This document shows, piece by piece, positions 17,366-24,963 of a stretch of 64,000 nucleotides of DNA; the stretch's first letter is position 1; the number at the start of each line of letters is the position of its first letter. The stretch is from Flavobacterium hydrophilum. Its GTDB lineage: Bacteria > Bacteroidota > Bacteroidia > Flavobacteriales > Flavobacteriaceae. The notes below the pieces were generated by a model that worked only from the letters and a program-made list of their open reading frames with translations, ran no database searches and was not told the origin of the DNA. The translations under genes and the position numbers were made by a program. The stretch lies in NCBI RefSeq assembly GCF_003202405.1, contig NZ_QJHL01000004.1:186001-250000 (forward strand), read 5' to 3'.

Positions 17366-17626
17366 ATGGAAGAAAAAAGAAATTTAAGAAAAGAAAGAAT
17401 TGGTGTTGTTACTTCAAATAAAATGGATAAATCTATTGTTATTGCTGAAGTAAGAAGAGTAAAGCACCCATTATACGGTAAGTTCGTGTTGAAAACTAAG
17501 AAATATGTTGCACACGACGAAACAAACGACTGTAACATTGGAGATACTGTAAGAATTAGCGAAACGCGTCCTTTAAGTAAAACAAAATGTTGGAGATTAG
17601 TTGAAATCTTAGAAAGAGCTAAATAA
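17366..17626 (+). CDS. rpsQ: 30S ribosomal protein S17 (uS17)
   Basis: The 86-residue OB-fold protein binds 16S rRNA early in assembly. It shows RKERIGVVTSNKMDKSIVI, VKHPLYGKFVLKTKKY and the GDTVRISETRPLSKTKCWRL motif. It is followed 2 nt later by rplN. Confidence 0.98.
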   Translation: MEEKRNLRKERIGVVTSNKMDKSIVIAEVRRVKHPLYGKFVLKTKKYVAHDETNDCNIGDTVRISETRPLSKTKCWRLVEILERAK

Positions 17627-17628
17627 TT

Positions 17629-17997
17629 ATGGTACAACAGGAATCAAGACTAAAAGTAGCAGATAACACGGGAGCAAAAGAAGTTTTAACTATCCGTGTT
17701 TTAGGAGGTACCAAAAGAAGGTATGCCTCTGTTGGTGACAAGATTGTAGTATCTATTAAAGATGCAACTCCAAACGGTAACGTTAAAAAAGGGGCTGTTT
17801 CAACTGCAGTTGTTGTACGTACCAAAAAAGAAGTGAGAAGAGCTGATGGTTCTTATATCCGTTTCGATGACAATGCGTGTGTTCTTTTGAATGCTGCAGG
17901 TGAAATGAGAGGAACTCGTGTTTTTGGTCCGGTAGCAAGAGAACTTCGTGAAAAACAATTCATGAAAATTGTATCATTAGCACCAGAAGTGCTTTAA
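17629..17997 (+). CDS. rplN: 50S ribosomal protein L14 (uL14)
   Basis: The 122-residue subunit-interface protein starts MVQQESRLKVADNTGAKE and carries VLGGTKRRYASVGDKIV, RTKKEVRRADGSYIRFDDN and the C-terminal ELREKQFMKIVSLAPEVL. Standard length. Confidence 0.98.
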   Translation: MVQQESRLKVADNTGAKEVLTIRVLGGTKRRYASVGDKIVVSIKDATPNGNVKKGAVSTAVVVRTKKEVRRADGSYIRFDDNACVLLNAAGEMRGTRVFGPVARELREKQFMKIVSLAPEVL

Positions 17998-18008
17998 TTC
18001 GTTTTAAG

Positions 18009-18323
18009 ATGATAAAGCTAAAAATAAAATCAGGAGACATTGTAAGAGTAATTGCTGGAGACCATAAAGGTGCTGAAGGTAAAGTTTTACGTGTTTACCG
18101 TGAGAAAAATAAAGCGATAGTTGAAGGTGTAAACATGGTTTCGAAACATACAAAACCAAGTGCTAAAAACCCTCAAGGTGGTATCGTTAAGAAAGAAGCT
18201 TCTATACAAATATCTAACATTTCACTAATTGATCCTAAGACTAAGGAAACGACTAGAGTTGGTATTAGAGTAGAAGGAGATAAGAAAGTAAGATTTTCAA
18301 AAAAATCTAATCAAGTACTATAG
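18009..18323 (+). CDS. rplX: 50S ribosomal protein L24 (uL24)
   Basis: The 104-residue assembly-initiator protein contains a KOW motif near the N-terminus (SGDIVRVIAGDHKGAEGKVL) and the VEGVNMVSKHTKPSAKNPQG loop. It ends 2 nt before rplE. In E. coli the rplX-rplE junction holds the S8 operator; here no comparable room exists. Confidence 0.97.
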   Translation: MIKLKIKSGDIVRVIAGDHKGAEGKVLRVYREKNKAIVEGVNMVSKHTKPSAKNPQGGIVKKEASIQISNISLIDPKTKETTRVGIRVEGDKKVRFSKKSNQVL

Positions 18324-18325
18324 TA

Positions 18326-18877
18326 ATGGCATATACACCTAGACTAAAAGAAGAATATAAGAGTAGAGTGATCTCTGCTCTTAAAGAGGAATTCGGATAT
18401 ACAAACGTAATGCAAGTTCCAAAACTTGAAAAAATCGTTTTGAGCCGTGGAGTTGGTGCAGCTGTATCTGATAAAAAACTTATTGACTATGCGGTTGATG
18501 AGTTGACAAAGATCACTGGACAAAAAGCAGTATCTACAATTTCAAAGAAAGACGTTGCGTCTTTCAAATTGAGAAAAGGGATGCCTATTGGAGCAAAAGT
18601 TACTTTACGTGGCGAAAGAATGTACGAGTTTTTAGACAGACTTGTTACTTCTGCTTTGCCACGTGTTAGAGATTTTAGTGGTATCAAAGCTACTGGTTTC
18701 GACGGAAGAGGTAATTATAATCTTGGAGTTTTAGAGCAAATCATTTTTCCAGAAATTGATATTGATAAAGTAAACAAAATTTCAGGAATGGATATTACTT
18801 TTGTTACTACTGCAAAAACAGACAAAGAGGCAAAGTCATTATTGGCTGAATTAGGTTTACCTTTTAAAAAGAATTAA
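18326..18877 (+). CDS. rplE: 50S ribosomal protein L5 (uL5)
   Basis: The 183-residue central-protuberance protein binds 5S rRNA. It shows PRLKEEYKSRVISALKEEF, the KLRKGMPIGAKVTLRG segment, DFSGIKATGFDGRGNYNLG and the C-terminal MDITFVTTAKTDKEAKSLL. It is tightly packed between rplX and rpsN. Confidence 0.98.
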   Translation: MAYTPRLKEEYKSRVISALKEEFGYTNVMQVPKLEKIVLSRGVGAAVSDKKLIDYAVDELTKITGQKAVSTISKKDVASFKLRKGMPIGAKVTLRGERMYEFLDRLVTSALPRVRDFSGIKATGFDGRGNYNLGVLEQIIFPEIDIDKVNKISGMDITFVTTAKTDKEAKSLLAELGLPFKKN

Positions 18878-18880
18878 GAC

Positions 18881-19150
18881 ATGGCTAAAGAATCAATGAA
18901 AGCCCGTGAGGTGAAAAGAGAGAAAACGGTAGCTAAGTATGCTGAAAAAAGAAAAGCTTTGTTAGAAGCTGGAGATTATGAAGGTTTACAAAAATTACCT
19001 AAAAATGCTTCGCCAGTTCGTTTGCATAATCGTTGTAAACTAACGGGTAGGCCAAGAGGTTATATCCGTCAATTTGGTATTTCACGTGTAACTTTCCGTG
19101 AGATGGCTAATAATGGACTAATTCCAGGGGTGAAAAAAGCATCTTGGTAA
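18881..19150 (+). CDS. rpsN: 30S ribosomal protein S14 (uS14), zinc-free type
   Basis: The 89-residue protein has the conserved C-terminal GRPRGYIRQFGISRVTFREM and ends KKASW. The zinc-binding CxxC pairs of the short S14 type are missing (only one Cys, in HNRCKLTG), so this is the longer zinc-independent form as in E. coli. It is followed by a 104-nt gap, the longest break inside the S10-spc segment, which carries a second promoter and a hairpin before rpsH. Confidence 0.97.
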   Translation: MAKESMKAREVKREKTVAKYAEKRKALLEAGDYEGLQKLPKNASPVRLHNRCKLTGRPRGYIRQFGISRVTFREMANNGLIPGVKKASW

Positions 19151-19174
19151 TCTCACAATAAGTTTGTACTTTTG
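19144..19174 (+). promoter_or_regulatory. Internal promoter upstream of rpsH
   Basis: TTG at 19144-19146 (inside the end of rpsN) and TACTTTTG at 19167-19174 are separated by 20 nt, matching the spacing at rplC and carA. The start site would be near 19180, in front of the hairpin at 19205-19234. Confidence 0.6.
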
Positions 19175-19204
19175 CAAACCAAAAAATAATTTTAATTGAT
19201 TAAA

Positions 19205-19234
19205 GGTTCGGGGGACGAGTGTCTCCCGAAAACC
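19205..19234 (+). promoter_or_regulatory. Leader hairpin upstream of rpsH
   Basis: TTCGGGGGAC (19207-19216) pairs with GTCTCCCGAA (19221-19230), 10 bp with one G-U, closing the tetraloop GAGT. Two further G-C pairs (19205-19206 with 19233-19234) are possible across a 2-nt bulge. There is no T-run after it, so it is not a terminator. It ends 20 nt before the rpsH ATG. It is far more GC-rich than its surroundings. The position suggests regulation of the spc part of the operon, perhaps by S8; this is inference. Confidence 0.6.
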
Positions 19235-19254
19235 ATAATCGCAATCAAATACAT

Positions 19255-19653
19255 ATGTATACAGATCCTATTGCAGATTATTTGACTAGAGTTCGTAACG
19301 CTGTGGCTGCAAATCACAAAGTTGTTGAAATTCCGGCATCTAATCTAAAAAAAGAAATAACTAAGATCTTATTTGATCAAGGTTATATCTTGAGTTACAA
19401 ATTTGAGGACAACACAGTTCAGGGTTCAATCAAAATTGCTTTAAAGTATGATAAAGATACTAAAGAGCCAGTAATTAAAGATATCCAAAGAATTAGTAAA
19501 CCAGGTTTGCGTAAGTATGCTGGTGCTGCCAAATTACCTAGAATCCTTAATGGATTAGGAATTGCAATTGTTTCTACATCAAAGGGTTTGATGACTGGAA
19601 AACAAGCTAAGCAATTAAATGTAGGTGGTGAAGTAATTTGTTACGTATACTAA
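19255..19653 (+). CDS. rpsH: 30S ribosomal protein S8 (uS8)
   Basis: The 132-residue protein binds the central domain of 16S rRNA. I start it at the ATG at 19255, giving MYTDPIADYLTRVRNAV, the standard Bacteroidetes S8 start. The open frame extends upstream to a GTG at 19219, but that codon lies inside the leader hairpin and the added peptide is not S8-like. The C-terminal RNA-binding part shows GIAIVSTSKGLMTGKQAK and GGEVICYVY. In E. coli, S8 represses the spc operon. Confidence 0.97.
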   Translation: MYTDPIADYLTRVRNAVAANHKVVEIPASNLKKEITKILFDQGYILSYKFEDNTVQGSIKIALKYDKDTKEPVIKDIQRISKPGLRKYAGAAKLPRILNGLGIAIVSTSKGLMTGKQAKQLNVGGEVICYVY

Positions 19654-19672
19654 TTTTAAACACTAGATAAAG

Positions 19673-20215
19673 ATGTCAAGAATAGGTAAAAGCCCAATTG
19701 TAATCACTGCTGGTGTAACTGTAGAAGTTAAAGACGGTATTATTACAGTAAAAGGAAAAAAAGGTCAACTAACTCAGGAGTTTTCGGACGTTACTGTAAA
19801 AGTTGAAGGCGATCAGGTTTTAGTAGAAAGATCGTCTGATCATAAAGACCAAAGAGCAAAACACGGATTATACAGATCATTAATCAGTAATATGATTGTT
19901 GGTGTGTCTGAAGGTTTTACTAAAGAACTTGAATTAGTTGGGGTTGGTTATAGAGCTTCAAACCAAGGTCAAAAGTTAGATTTAGCTCTTGGATATTCTC
20001 ACAATATTGTTTTAGAAGTTGCTCCTGAAGTAGTTGTTGAAACAATATCTGAAAAAGGAAAGAACCCTATCGTAAAATTAACATCATTTGATAAACAACT
20101 TTTAGGGCAGGTAGCTGCGAAAATCAGAGGTTTCCGTAAGCCTGAGCCGTACAAAGGAAAAGGTGTTAAGTTTGTGGGTGAAGTATTAAGAAGAAAAGCA
20201 GGTAAATCAGCTTAA
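19673..20215 (+). CDS. rplF: 50S ribosomal protein L6 (uL6)
   Basis: The 180-residue two-domain protein binds near the sarcin-ricin loop. It shows MSRIGKSPIVITAGVTVEV, the VGVGYRASNQGQKLDLALG segment and the C-terminal KIRGFRKPEPYKGKGVKF signature. Standard length. Confidence 0.98.
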   Translation: MSRIGKSPIVITAGVTVEVKDGIITVKGKKGQLTQEFSDVTVKVEGDQVLVERSSDHKDQRAKHGLYRSLISNMIVGVSEGFTKELELVGVGYRASNQGQKLDLALGYSHNIVLEVAPEVVVETISEKGKNPIVKLTSFDKQLLGQVAAKIRGFRKPEPYKGKGVKFVGEVLRRKAGKSA

Positions 20216-20226
20216 AAAATAAGATT

Positions 20227-20577
20227 ATGTCATTAACAAAATCTGATAGAAGACAGAGAATTAGATTCAGAATTAGAAAATCGATTAGTGGTACTGCTGC
20301 TAACCCAAGGCTATCTGTATTTAGAAGTAACAAAGAAATTTACGCTCAACTTATTGATGATGTAAATGGAGTTACTTTATTAGCTGCATCTTCAAGAGAA
20401 AAAGAAATAGGAAACGGTACTAACGTTGAAATTGCTGCTGCAGTTGGAAAACTTGTTGCAGAGAAAGCGTTAAAAGCTGGAATTGATACCATCACTTTTG
20501 ATAGAGGTGGATATTTATACCACGGTCGTATTAAATCATTAGCAGAAGGCGCAAGAGCGGCTGGACTTAAATTCTAA
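20227..20577 (+). CDS. rplR: 50S ribosomal protein L18 (uL18)
   Basis: The 116-residue 5S rRNA-binding protein shows RRQRIRFRIRKSISGTAANP, RLSVFRSNKEIYAQLIDD and the C-terminal FDRGGYLYHGRIKSLAEGAR. It lies 11 nt after rplF and 6 nt before rpsE. Confidence 0.98.
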   Translation: MSLTKSDRRQRIRFRIRKSISGTAANPRLSVFRSNKEIYAQLIDDVNGVTLLAASSREKEIGNGTNVEIAAAVGKLVAEKALKAGIDTITFDRGGYLYHGRIKSLAEGARAAGLKF

Positions 20578-20583
20578 TATATT

Positions 20584-21105
20584 ATGTCTAAATACAAAAA
20601 TGTAGAATTGGTAAAACCTAGTGGTCTTGAACTTAAAGATCGTCTGGTAAGTGTTAATCGTGTTACTAAAGTTACAAAAGGTGGTAGAGCTTTCGGTTTT
20701 TCTGCTATTGTAGTTGTAGGTGATGAAAATGGAGTAGTTGGTCACGGATTAGGAAAATCTAAAGACGTTTCTGAAGCAATTGCGAAAGCAGTGGAAGATG
20801 CTAAGAAAAATTTAGTGAAAATTCCTTTGAATGGACAATCTGTTCCTCACGAACAAAAAGGTAAATTTGGTGGTGCACGTGTATTCTTAATTCCTGCTTC
20901 TCATGGTACAGGAGTTATTGCTGGTGGAGCTGTTCGTTCAGTTCTTGAATCAGTAGGTATTCATGATGTATTATCAAAATCTCAAGGATCATCAAATCCT
21001 CATAACGTAGTGAAAGCAACTTTTGATGCTTTATTACAAATGAGAAGCGCTTACACTGTTGCAAAACAAAGAGGTGTTTCTTTAGAAAAAGTTTTTAAAG
21101 GTTAA
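20584..21105 (+). CDS. rpsE: 30S ribosomal protein S5 (uS5)
   Basis: The 173-residue protein is involved in decoding fidelity and mRNA helicase activity. The double-stranded RNA-binding-like domain shows RVTKVTKGGRAFGFSAIVVV and GLGKSKDVSEAIAKA. The C-terminal domain shows LIPASHGTGVIAGGAVRSVL and SQGSSNPHNVVKATF. Standard length. Confidence 0.98.
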   Translation: MSKYKNVELVKPSGLELKDRLVSVNRVTKVTKGGRAFGFSAIVVVGDENGVVGHGLGKSKDVSEAIAKAVEDAKKNLVKIPLNGQSVPHEQKGKFGGARVFLIPASHGTGVIAGGAVRSVLESVGIHDVLSKSQGSSNPHNVVKATFDALLQMRSAYTVAKQRGVSLEKVFKG

Positions 21106-21117
21106 TTCAAGGAAATT

Positions 21118-21300
21118 ATGGCTAAATTATTAGTAAAACAAGTAAGAAGCAAAATCAACTGCCCTCTTTCTCAAAAGAGAGGTTTGGAAGCTTTGGGTCT
21201 ACGTAAAATGGGACAAGTTGTAGAGCATGATTCAAACCCTGCTATCCTTGGGATGATAAACAAAGTTAAACACTTAGTTTCTGTCGAAGAAGCTAAATAA
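21118..21300 (+). CDS. rpmD: 50S ribosomal protein L30 (uL30)
   Basis: The 60-residue protein shows AKLLVKQVRSKINCPLSQKR and the LEALGLRKMGQVVEHDSNP segment that identify L30. It lies 12 nt after rpsE and 11 nt before rplO, the usual order. Confidence 0.97.
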   Translation: MAKLLVKQVRSKINCPLSQKRGLEALGLRKMGQVVEHDSNPAILGMINKVKHLVSVEEAK

Positions 21301-21311
21301 CAAATACTGTT

Positions 21312-21764
21312 ATGAATTTAAGTAACTTACAACCAGCTGAAGGGTCAACGCACAATCAAAATAAAAGATTAGGTAGAGGAGAAGGATCTGGAAAAGGTGG
21401 TACTTCTGCAAGAGGTCACAAAGGAGCAAAATCTCGTTCTGGTTATTCTAAAAAGATTGGTTTTGAAGGAGGGCAAATGCCACTTCAAAGACGTGTGCCT
21501 AAGTTTGGTTTCACAAACATCAACCGTAAAGAATACGAAGGTGTTAATTTAGATACGCTTCAATTATTAGTAGACAATGGTGTGATTACTGATTCTGTTT
21601 CAATGACAGATTTTGTAGCAAATCGTCTAGCTACCAAAAATGAAATCGTTAAGATTTTAGGTAGAGGAGAATTGAAAGCAAAATTAAAAGTAACTGCTCA
21701 CAAATTTACTGCTACTGCAAAAGCTGCTATTGAAGCTGCTGGTGGAGAGGCTGTAACAATATAA
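21312..21764 (+). CDS. rplO: 50S ribosomal protein L15 (uL15)
   Basis: The 150-residue protein shows MNLSNLQPAEGSTHNQNKR, then the Gly-rich RLGRGEGSGKGGTSARGHKG region, FEGGQMPLQRRVPKFGF and a C-terminal globular domain. It precedes secY by 12 nt. Confidence 0.98.
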   Translation: MNLSNLQPAEGSTHNQNKRLGRGEGSGKGGTSARGHKGAKSRSGYSKKIGFEGGQMPLQRRVPKFGFTNINRKEYEGVNLDTLQLLVDNGVITDSVSMTDFVANRLATKNEIVKILGRGELKAKLKVTAHKFTATAKAAIEAAGGEAVTI

Positions 21765-21776
21765 TTTTTCTATTGT

Positions 21777-23123
21777 ATGAAGAAATTTATTGAATCAATA
21801 AGTAATGTTTGGAAAATCGAAGAACTGAAAAACAGAATCCTGATCACATTAGGTTTGCTTTTAGTATATCGTTTTGGAGCACACGTTACGCTTCCTGGAA
21901 TTGACGCAACTCAATTGACTGGTTTAGCGGGACAAACAAAAAATGGTTTAGGATCCATCCTGGACATGTTCACCGGAGGTGCTTTTTCTAAAGCTTCAGT
22001 TTTTGCTTTAGGGATTATGCCTTACATTTCTGCGTCTATTGTTGTCCAGTTAATGGGAATTGCGATTCCATATTTGCAAAAACTTCAAAACGATGGAGAG
22101 AGCGGTAGAAAAAAAATTAATCAAATTACACGTTGGTTAACTATTGCTATTACATTGGTTCAAGGTCCGACTTATATTTATAATTTATACAGAACACTGC
22201 CTGGTAATGCATTTTTGCTAGGATTTAATTCTCCTGAATTTTTGTTTTCTTCTGTTATAATCTTGGTTACTGGTACTATTTTTGCTATGTGGCTTGGGGA
22301 AAAAATTACAGATAAAGGTATTGGAAATGGAATTTCATTATTGATTATGGTTGGTATTTTAGCTCGTTTACCTCAAGCTTTTATACAAGAATTTACAACC
22401 AGAGTTACGAATAACAATGGTGGTCCTATGTTGTTGGTTATTGAAATTATTGTATGGTTATTAGTTATTATTTCTTGTGTGTTGCTTACTATGGCAGTGC
22501 GTAGAATTCCTGTTCAGTATGCTCGTCGTACAACTACGGGGGATTACGAGCAGGATTTAGCAGGTGGTAACAGACAATGGATTCCGCTTAAGCTTAATGC
22601 TTCTGGGGTTATGCCAATCATATTCGCCCAGGCAATTATGTTTATTCCTGCTGCTGTAGCTGGATTGTCTAAATCTGATACATCACAATCTATCGTTGGA
22701 ACATTTAGTAATATGTTTGGTTTTTGGTATAATTTTGTATTTGCAACTTTAATTATTGTATTTACATTCTTTTATACTGCAATTACTGTGCCTACTAATA
22801 AAATGGCTGATGATTTAAAAAGAAGTGGTGGTTTTATCCCTGGAGTTCGTCCAGGAGCTGAAACCTCAGAGTTTCTTGACAAAGTGATGTCTTTAATAAC
22901 TTTCCCAGGATCTTTATTCCTTGCTTTGATTGCTGTGTTCCCGGCTATTGTTGTAAGTGTTATGGATGTACAACAATCTTGGGCAATGTTTTTTGGAGGT
23001 ACCTCATTAATAATTATGGTTGGAGTTGCAATAGATACTATTCAACAAATCAATTCATACTTGTTAAACAAACATTATGATGGTTTAATGAAGACTGGTA
23101 AAAATAGAAAAGCGGTAGCTTAA
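21777..23123 (+). CDS. secY: Protein translocase subunit SecY
   Basis: The 448-residue channel-forming subunit of the Sec translocon in the inner membrane has about ten transmembrane helices. It shows the SecY signatures: TM2 plug region GGAFSKASVFALGIMPYISA, NGISLLIMVGILARLP, and the cytoplasmic loop YTAITVPTNKMADDLKRSGG ending FIPGVRPG. The position between rplO and infA is standard for the spc operon. Confidence 0.98.
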   Translation: MKKFIESISNVWKIEELKNRILITLGLLLVYRFGAHVTLPGIDATQLTGLAGQTKNGLGSILDMFTGGAFSKASVFALGIMPYISASIVVQLMGIAIPYLQKLQNDGESGRKKINQITRWLTIAITLVQGPTYIYNLYRTLPGNAFLLGFNSPEFLFSSVIILVTGTIFAMWLGEKITDKGIGNGISLLIMVGILARLPQAFIQEFTTRVTNNNGGPMLLVIEIIVWLLVIISCVLLTMAVRRIPVQYARRTTTGDYEQDLAGGNRQWIPLKLNASGVMPIIFAQAIMFIPAAVAGLSKSDTSQSIVGTFSNMFGFWYNFVFATLIIVFTFFYTAITVPTNKMADDLKRSGGFIPGVRPGAETSEFLDKVMSLITFPGSLFLALIAVFPAIVVSVMDVQQSWAMFFGGTSLIIMVGVAIDTIQQINSYLLNKHYDGLMKTGKNRKAVA

Positions 23124-23130
23124 TATATTT

Positions 23131-23346
23131 ATGGCAAAACAATCAGCAATAGAACAAGACGGATCAATTATTGAAGCATTATCAAATGCTATGTTCCGTG
23201 TAGAATTAGAAAATGGACATATTGTAATTGCTCATATTTCAGGAAAAATGCGTATGCATTATATCAAATTATTACCTGGTGATAAAGTGAAACTGGAAAT
23301 GAGTCCTTATGATTTGTCAAAAGCAAGAATTACTTATCGATATTAA
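23131..23346 (+). CDS. infA: Translation initiation factor IF-1
   Basis: The 71-residue OB-fold (S1-type) factor binds the 30S A site during initiation. It shows MAKQSAIEQDGSIIEALSN, FRVELENGHIVIAHISGKMR and ends KARITYRY. It lies 7 nt after secY and 12 nt before rpmJ. Confidence 0.98.
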   Translation: MAKQSAIEQDGSIIEALSNAMFRVELENGHIVIAHISGKMRMHYIKLLPGDKVKLEMSPYDLSKARITYRY

Positions 23347-23358
23347 AGGATATTCACT

Positions 23359-23475
23359 ATGAAAGTTAGAGCATCAGTAAAAAAGAGAAGTGCCGAGTGC
23401 ATTATCGTGCGTAGAAAAGGGAGACTGTACGTAATAAACAAAAAGAATCCTAGATTTAAACAAAGACAAGGATAA
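23359..23475 (+). CDS. rpmJ: 50S ribosomal protein L36 (bL36), zinc-free form
   Basis: A 38-codon gene starts at the ATG 23359 and ends with the TAA at 23473-23475. It shows MKVRASVKKRSAECIIVRRK, then GRLYVINKKNPRFKQRQG, a full L36. Three of the four zinc ligands of the usual CxxC...C...H L36 are replaced (one Cys remains, at residue 14, and the C-terminal Cys and His are Asn and Phe), so it should not bind zinc. It sits 2 nt before rpsM, its usual place. Confidence 0.95.
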   Translation: MKVRASVKKRSAECIIVRRKGRLYVINKKNPRFKQRQG

Positions 23476-23477
23476 TT

Positions 23478-23852
23478 ATGGCAAGAATAGCAGGGGTAGA
23501 TATCCCAAAAAATAAGAGAGGCGTTATAGCACTTACCTATATCTTCGGATTAGGGAGAAGTAGAGCAATTGAGATTTTAGAAAAAGCTCAAGTTAGCCAA
23601 GATAAAAAAGTTCAAGATTGGAATGATGACGAGATCGGAGCAATTCGTGATGCTGTTGGATTTTACAAAATTGAAGGAGAATTACGTTCTGAAGTTTCTT
23701 TGAACATCAAACGTTTAATGGATATTGGATGTTACAGAGGTATCCGTCACAGATCTGGTCTTCCGTTAAGAGGACAAAGAACTAAAAATAACTCTAGAAC
23801 AAGAAAAGGTAAAAGAAAAACTGTTGCTAACAAGAAAAAAGCAACTAAATAA
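23478..23852 (+). CDS. rpsM: 30S ribosomal protein S13 (uS13)
   Basis: The 124-residue head protein contacts the P-site tRNA and forms intersubunit bridges. It shows MARIAGVDIPKNKRGVIALT, YIFGLGRSRA, and the C-terminal CYRGIRHRSGLPLRGQRTKN followed by a basic tail. Standard length. Confidence 0.98.
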   Translation: MARIAGVDIPKNKRGVIALTYIFGLGRSRAIEILEKAQVSQDKKVQDWNDDEIGAIRDAVGFYKIEGELRSEVSLNIKRLMDIGCYRGIRHRSGLPLRGQRTKNNSRTRKGKRKTVANKKKATK

Positions 23853-23860
23853 TAAGTAAT

Positions 23861-24244
23861 ATGGCTAAAGCAACTGCAAAAAAACGTAAAGTTATCGTTG
23901 AATCAACGGGTGAGGCTCATATTTCTGCCACTTTCAACAATATCATTATTTCTTTGACAAATAAGAAAGGTGAAGTTATTTCTTGGTCTTCAGCTGGTAA
24001 AATGGGTTTCAGAGGTTCTAAAAAGAACACTCCTTACGCGGCTCAGATGGCAGCAGAAGATTGTAGTAAAGTAGCTCTAGAGGCAGGACTTAAAAAAGTT
24101 AAGGTTTATGTAAAAGGACCAGGAAATGGGCGTGAGTCTGCTATCCGTTCTATTCATAACGGTGGAATTGAAGTTACTGAGATTATCGATGTTACTCCAA
24201 TGCCTCATAACGGTTGTCGTCCTCCAAAAAGACGTAGAGTTTAA
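23861..24244 (+). CDS. rpsK: 30S ribosomal protein S11 (uS11)
   Basis: The 127-residue platform protein shows HISATFNNIIISLTNKKGE, WSSAGKMGFRGSKKNTPYAA and the C-terminal VTPMPHNGCRPPKRRRV. A 92-nt gap follows, holding a folded element before rpsD. Confidence 0.98.
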   Translation: MAKATAKKRKVIVESTGEAHISATFNNIIISLTNKKGEVISWSSAGKMGFRGSKKNTPYAAQMAAEDCSKVALEAGLKKVKVYVKGPGNGRESAIRSIHNGGIEVTEIIDVTPMPHNGCRPPKRRRV

Positions 24245-24264
24245 TAATATTGTTTAAGTATAAC

Positions 24265-24319
24265 AAGGTGGAATAAACGATTATCGAAGGATATGACCTG
24301 AATTCATAATCTCTACCTT
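24265..24319 (+). promoter_or_regulatory. Nested-helix RNA element before rpsD, candidate S4 leader
   Basis: Helix P1 pairs AAGGTGGA (24265-24272) with 24312-24319 (8 bp, one G-U). Helix P2 pairs GATTAT (24279-24284) with ATAATC (24306-24311) perfectly and stacks directly on P1 on the 3' side, with a 6-nt bulge on the 5' side. Inside, AGG (24288-24290) pairs with CCT (24297-24299) around a 6-nt loop. No T-run follows. The element ends 17 nt before the rpsD ATG. S4 is a known autogenous regulator in other bacteria and S4 leader motifs are reported in Bacteroidetes; whether this is that motif was not checked. Confidence 0.6.
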
Positions 24320-24336
24320 AAATTTAATTTTTAGAA

Positions 24337-24942
24337 ATGGCAAGATATACTGGTCCTAAAACTAGAATTGCTCGTAAATTTGGCGAAGCAATATTCGGAG
24401 ATGATAAATCTTTCGAAAAAAGAAATTACCCACCTGGACAACACGGGATGGCTAAAAAAAGAGGTAAAAAATCTGAATACGCTGTTCAGTTAATGGAAAA
24501 GCAAAAAGCTAAATATTCTTACGGAATTTTAGAAAAGCAATTCAGAGGTTTATTCAAAAAAGCATCAGCTACTAAAGGTGTTACCGGTGAGGTTCTTTTA
24601 CAATTATGTGAAGCAAGATTAGATAATGTTGTTTTTAGAATGGGAATTGCTCCATCTCGTAGAGGTGCAAGACAATTAGTTTCTCACAGACACATTACTG
24701 TTAACGGAGAAGTTGTAAATATTCCTTCTTACCACCTTAAGCCTGGTGATAAAGTTGCAGTTCGTGAAAAATCTAAATCATTAGAAGCTATCGAACGTTC
24801 TTTATCAAATTCAAGTCATGTTTATGAATGGATTACCTGGAACAATGATCTTAAAGAAGGGACTTTCGTTTCTGTACCTGCGAGACTTCAAATTCCAGAA
24901 AACATTAAAGAACAATTAATCGTAGAGTTGTACAACAAATAA
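24337..24942 (+). CDS. rpsD: 30S ribosomal protein S4 (uS4)
   Basis: The 201-residue primary 16S rRNA-binding protein shows MARYTGPKTRIARKFGEAIF and the NYPPGQHGMAKKRGKKSEYA segment. The S4 RNA-binding domain is at about residues 91-155 (RLDNVVFRMGIAPSRRGARQ). It is the probable autoregulator of this part of the operon, given the structured leader just upstream. The N-terminal zinc-cysteine cluster of some S4 proteins is absent. Confidence 0.98.
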   Translation: MARYTGPKTRIARKFGEAIFGDDKSFEKRNYPPGQHGMAKKRGKKSEYAVQLMEKQKAKYSYGILEKQFRGLFKKASATKGVTGEVLLQLCEARLDNVVFRMGIAPSRRGARQLVSHRHITVNGEVVNIPSYHLKPGDKVAVREKSKSLEAIERSLSNSSHVYEWITWNNDLKEGTFVSVPARLQIPENIKEQLIVELYNK

Positions 24943-24963
24943 TAATTGACTTAGTCGAAATTT

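Noticed and set aside
19219..19254. Upstream extension of rpsH from a GTG codon
   Set aside because: The added peptide is not S8-like and the codon lies in the loop and stem of the leader hairpin; the ATG at 19255 gives the family start.
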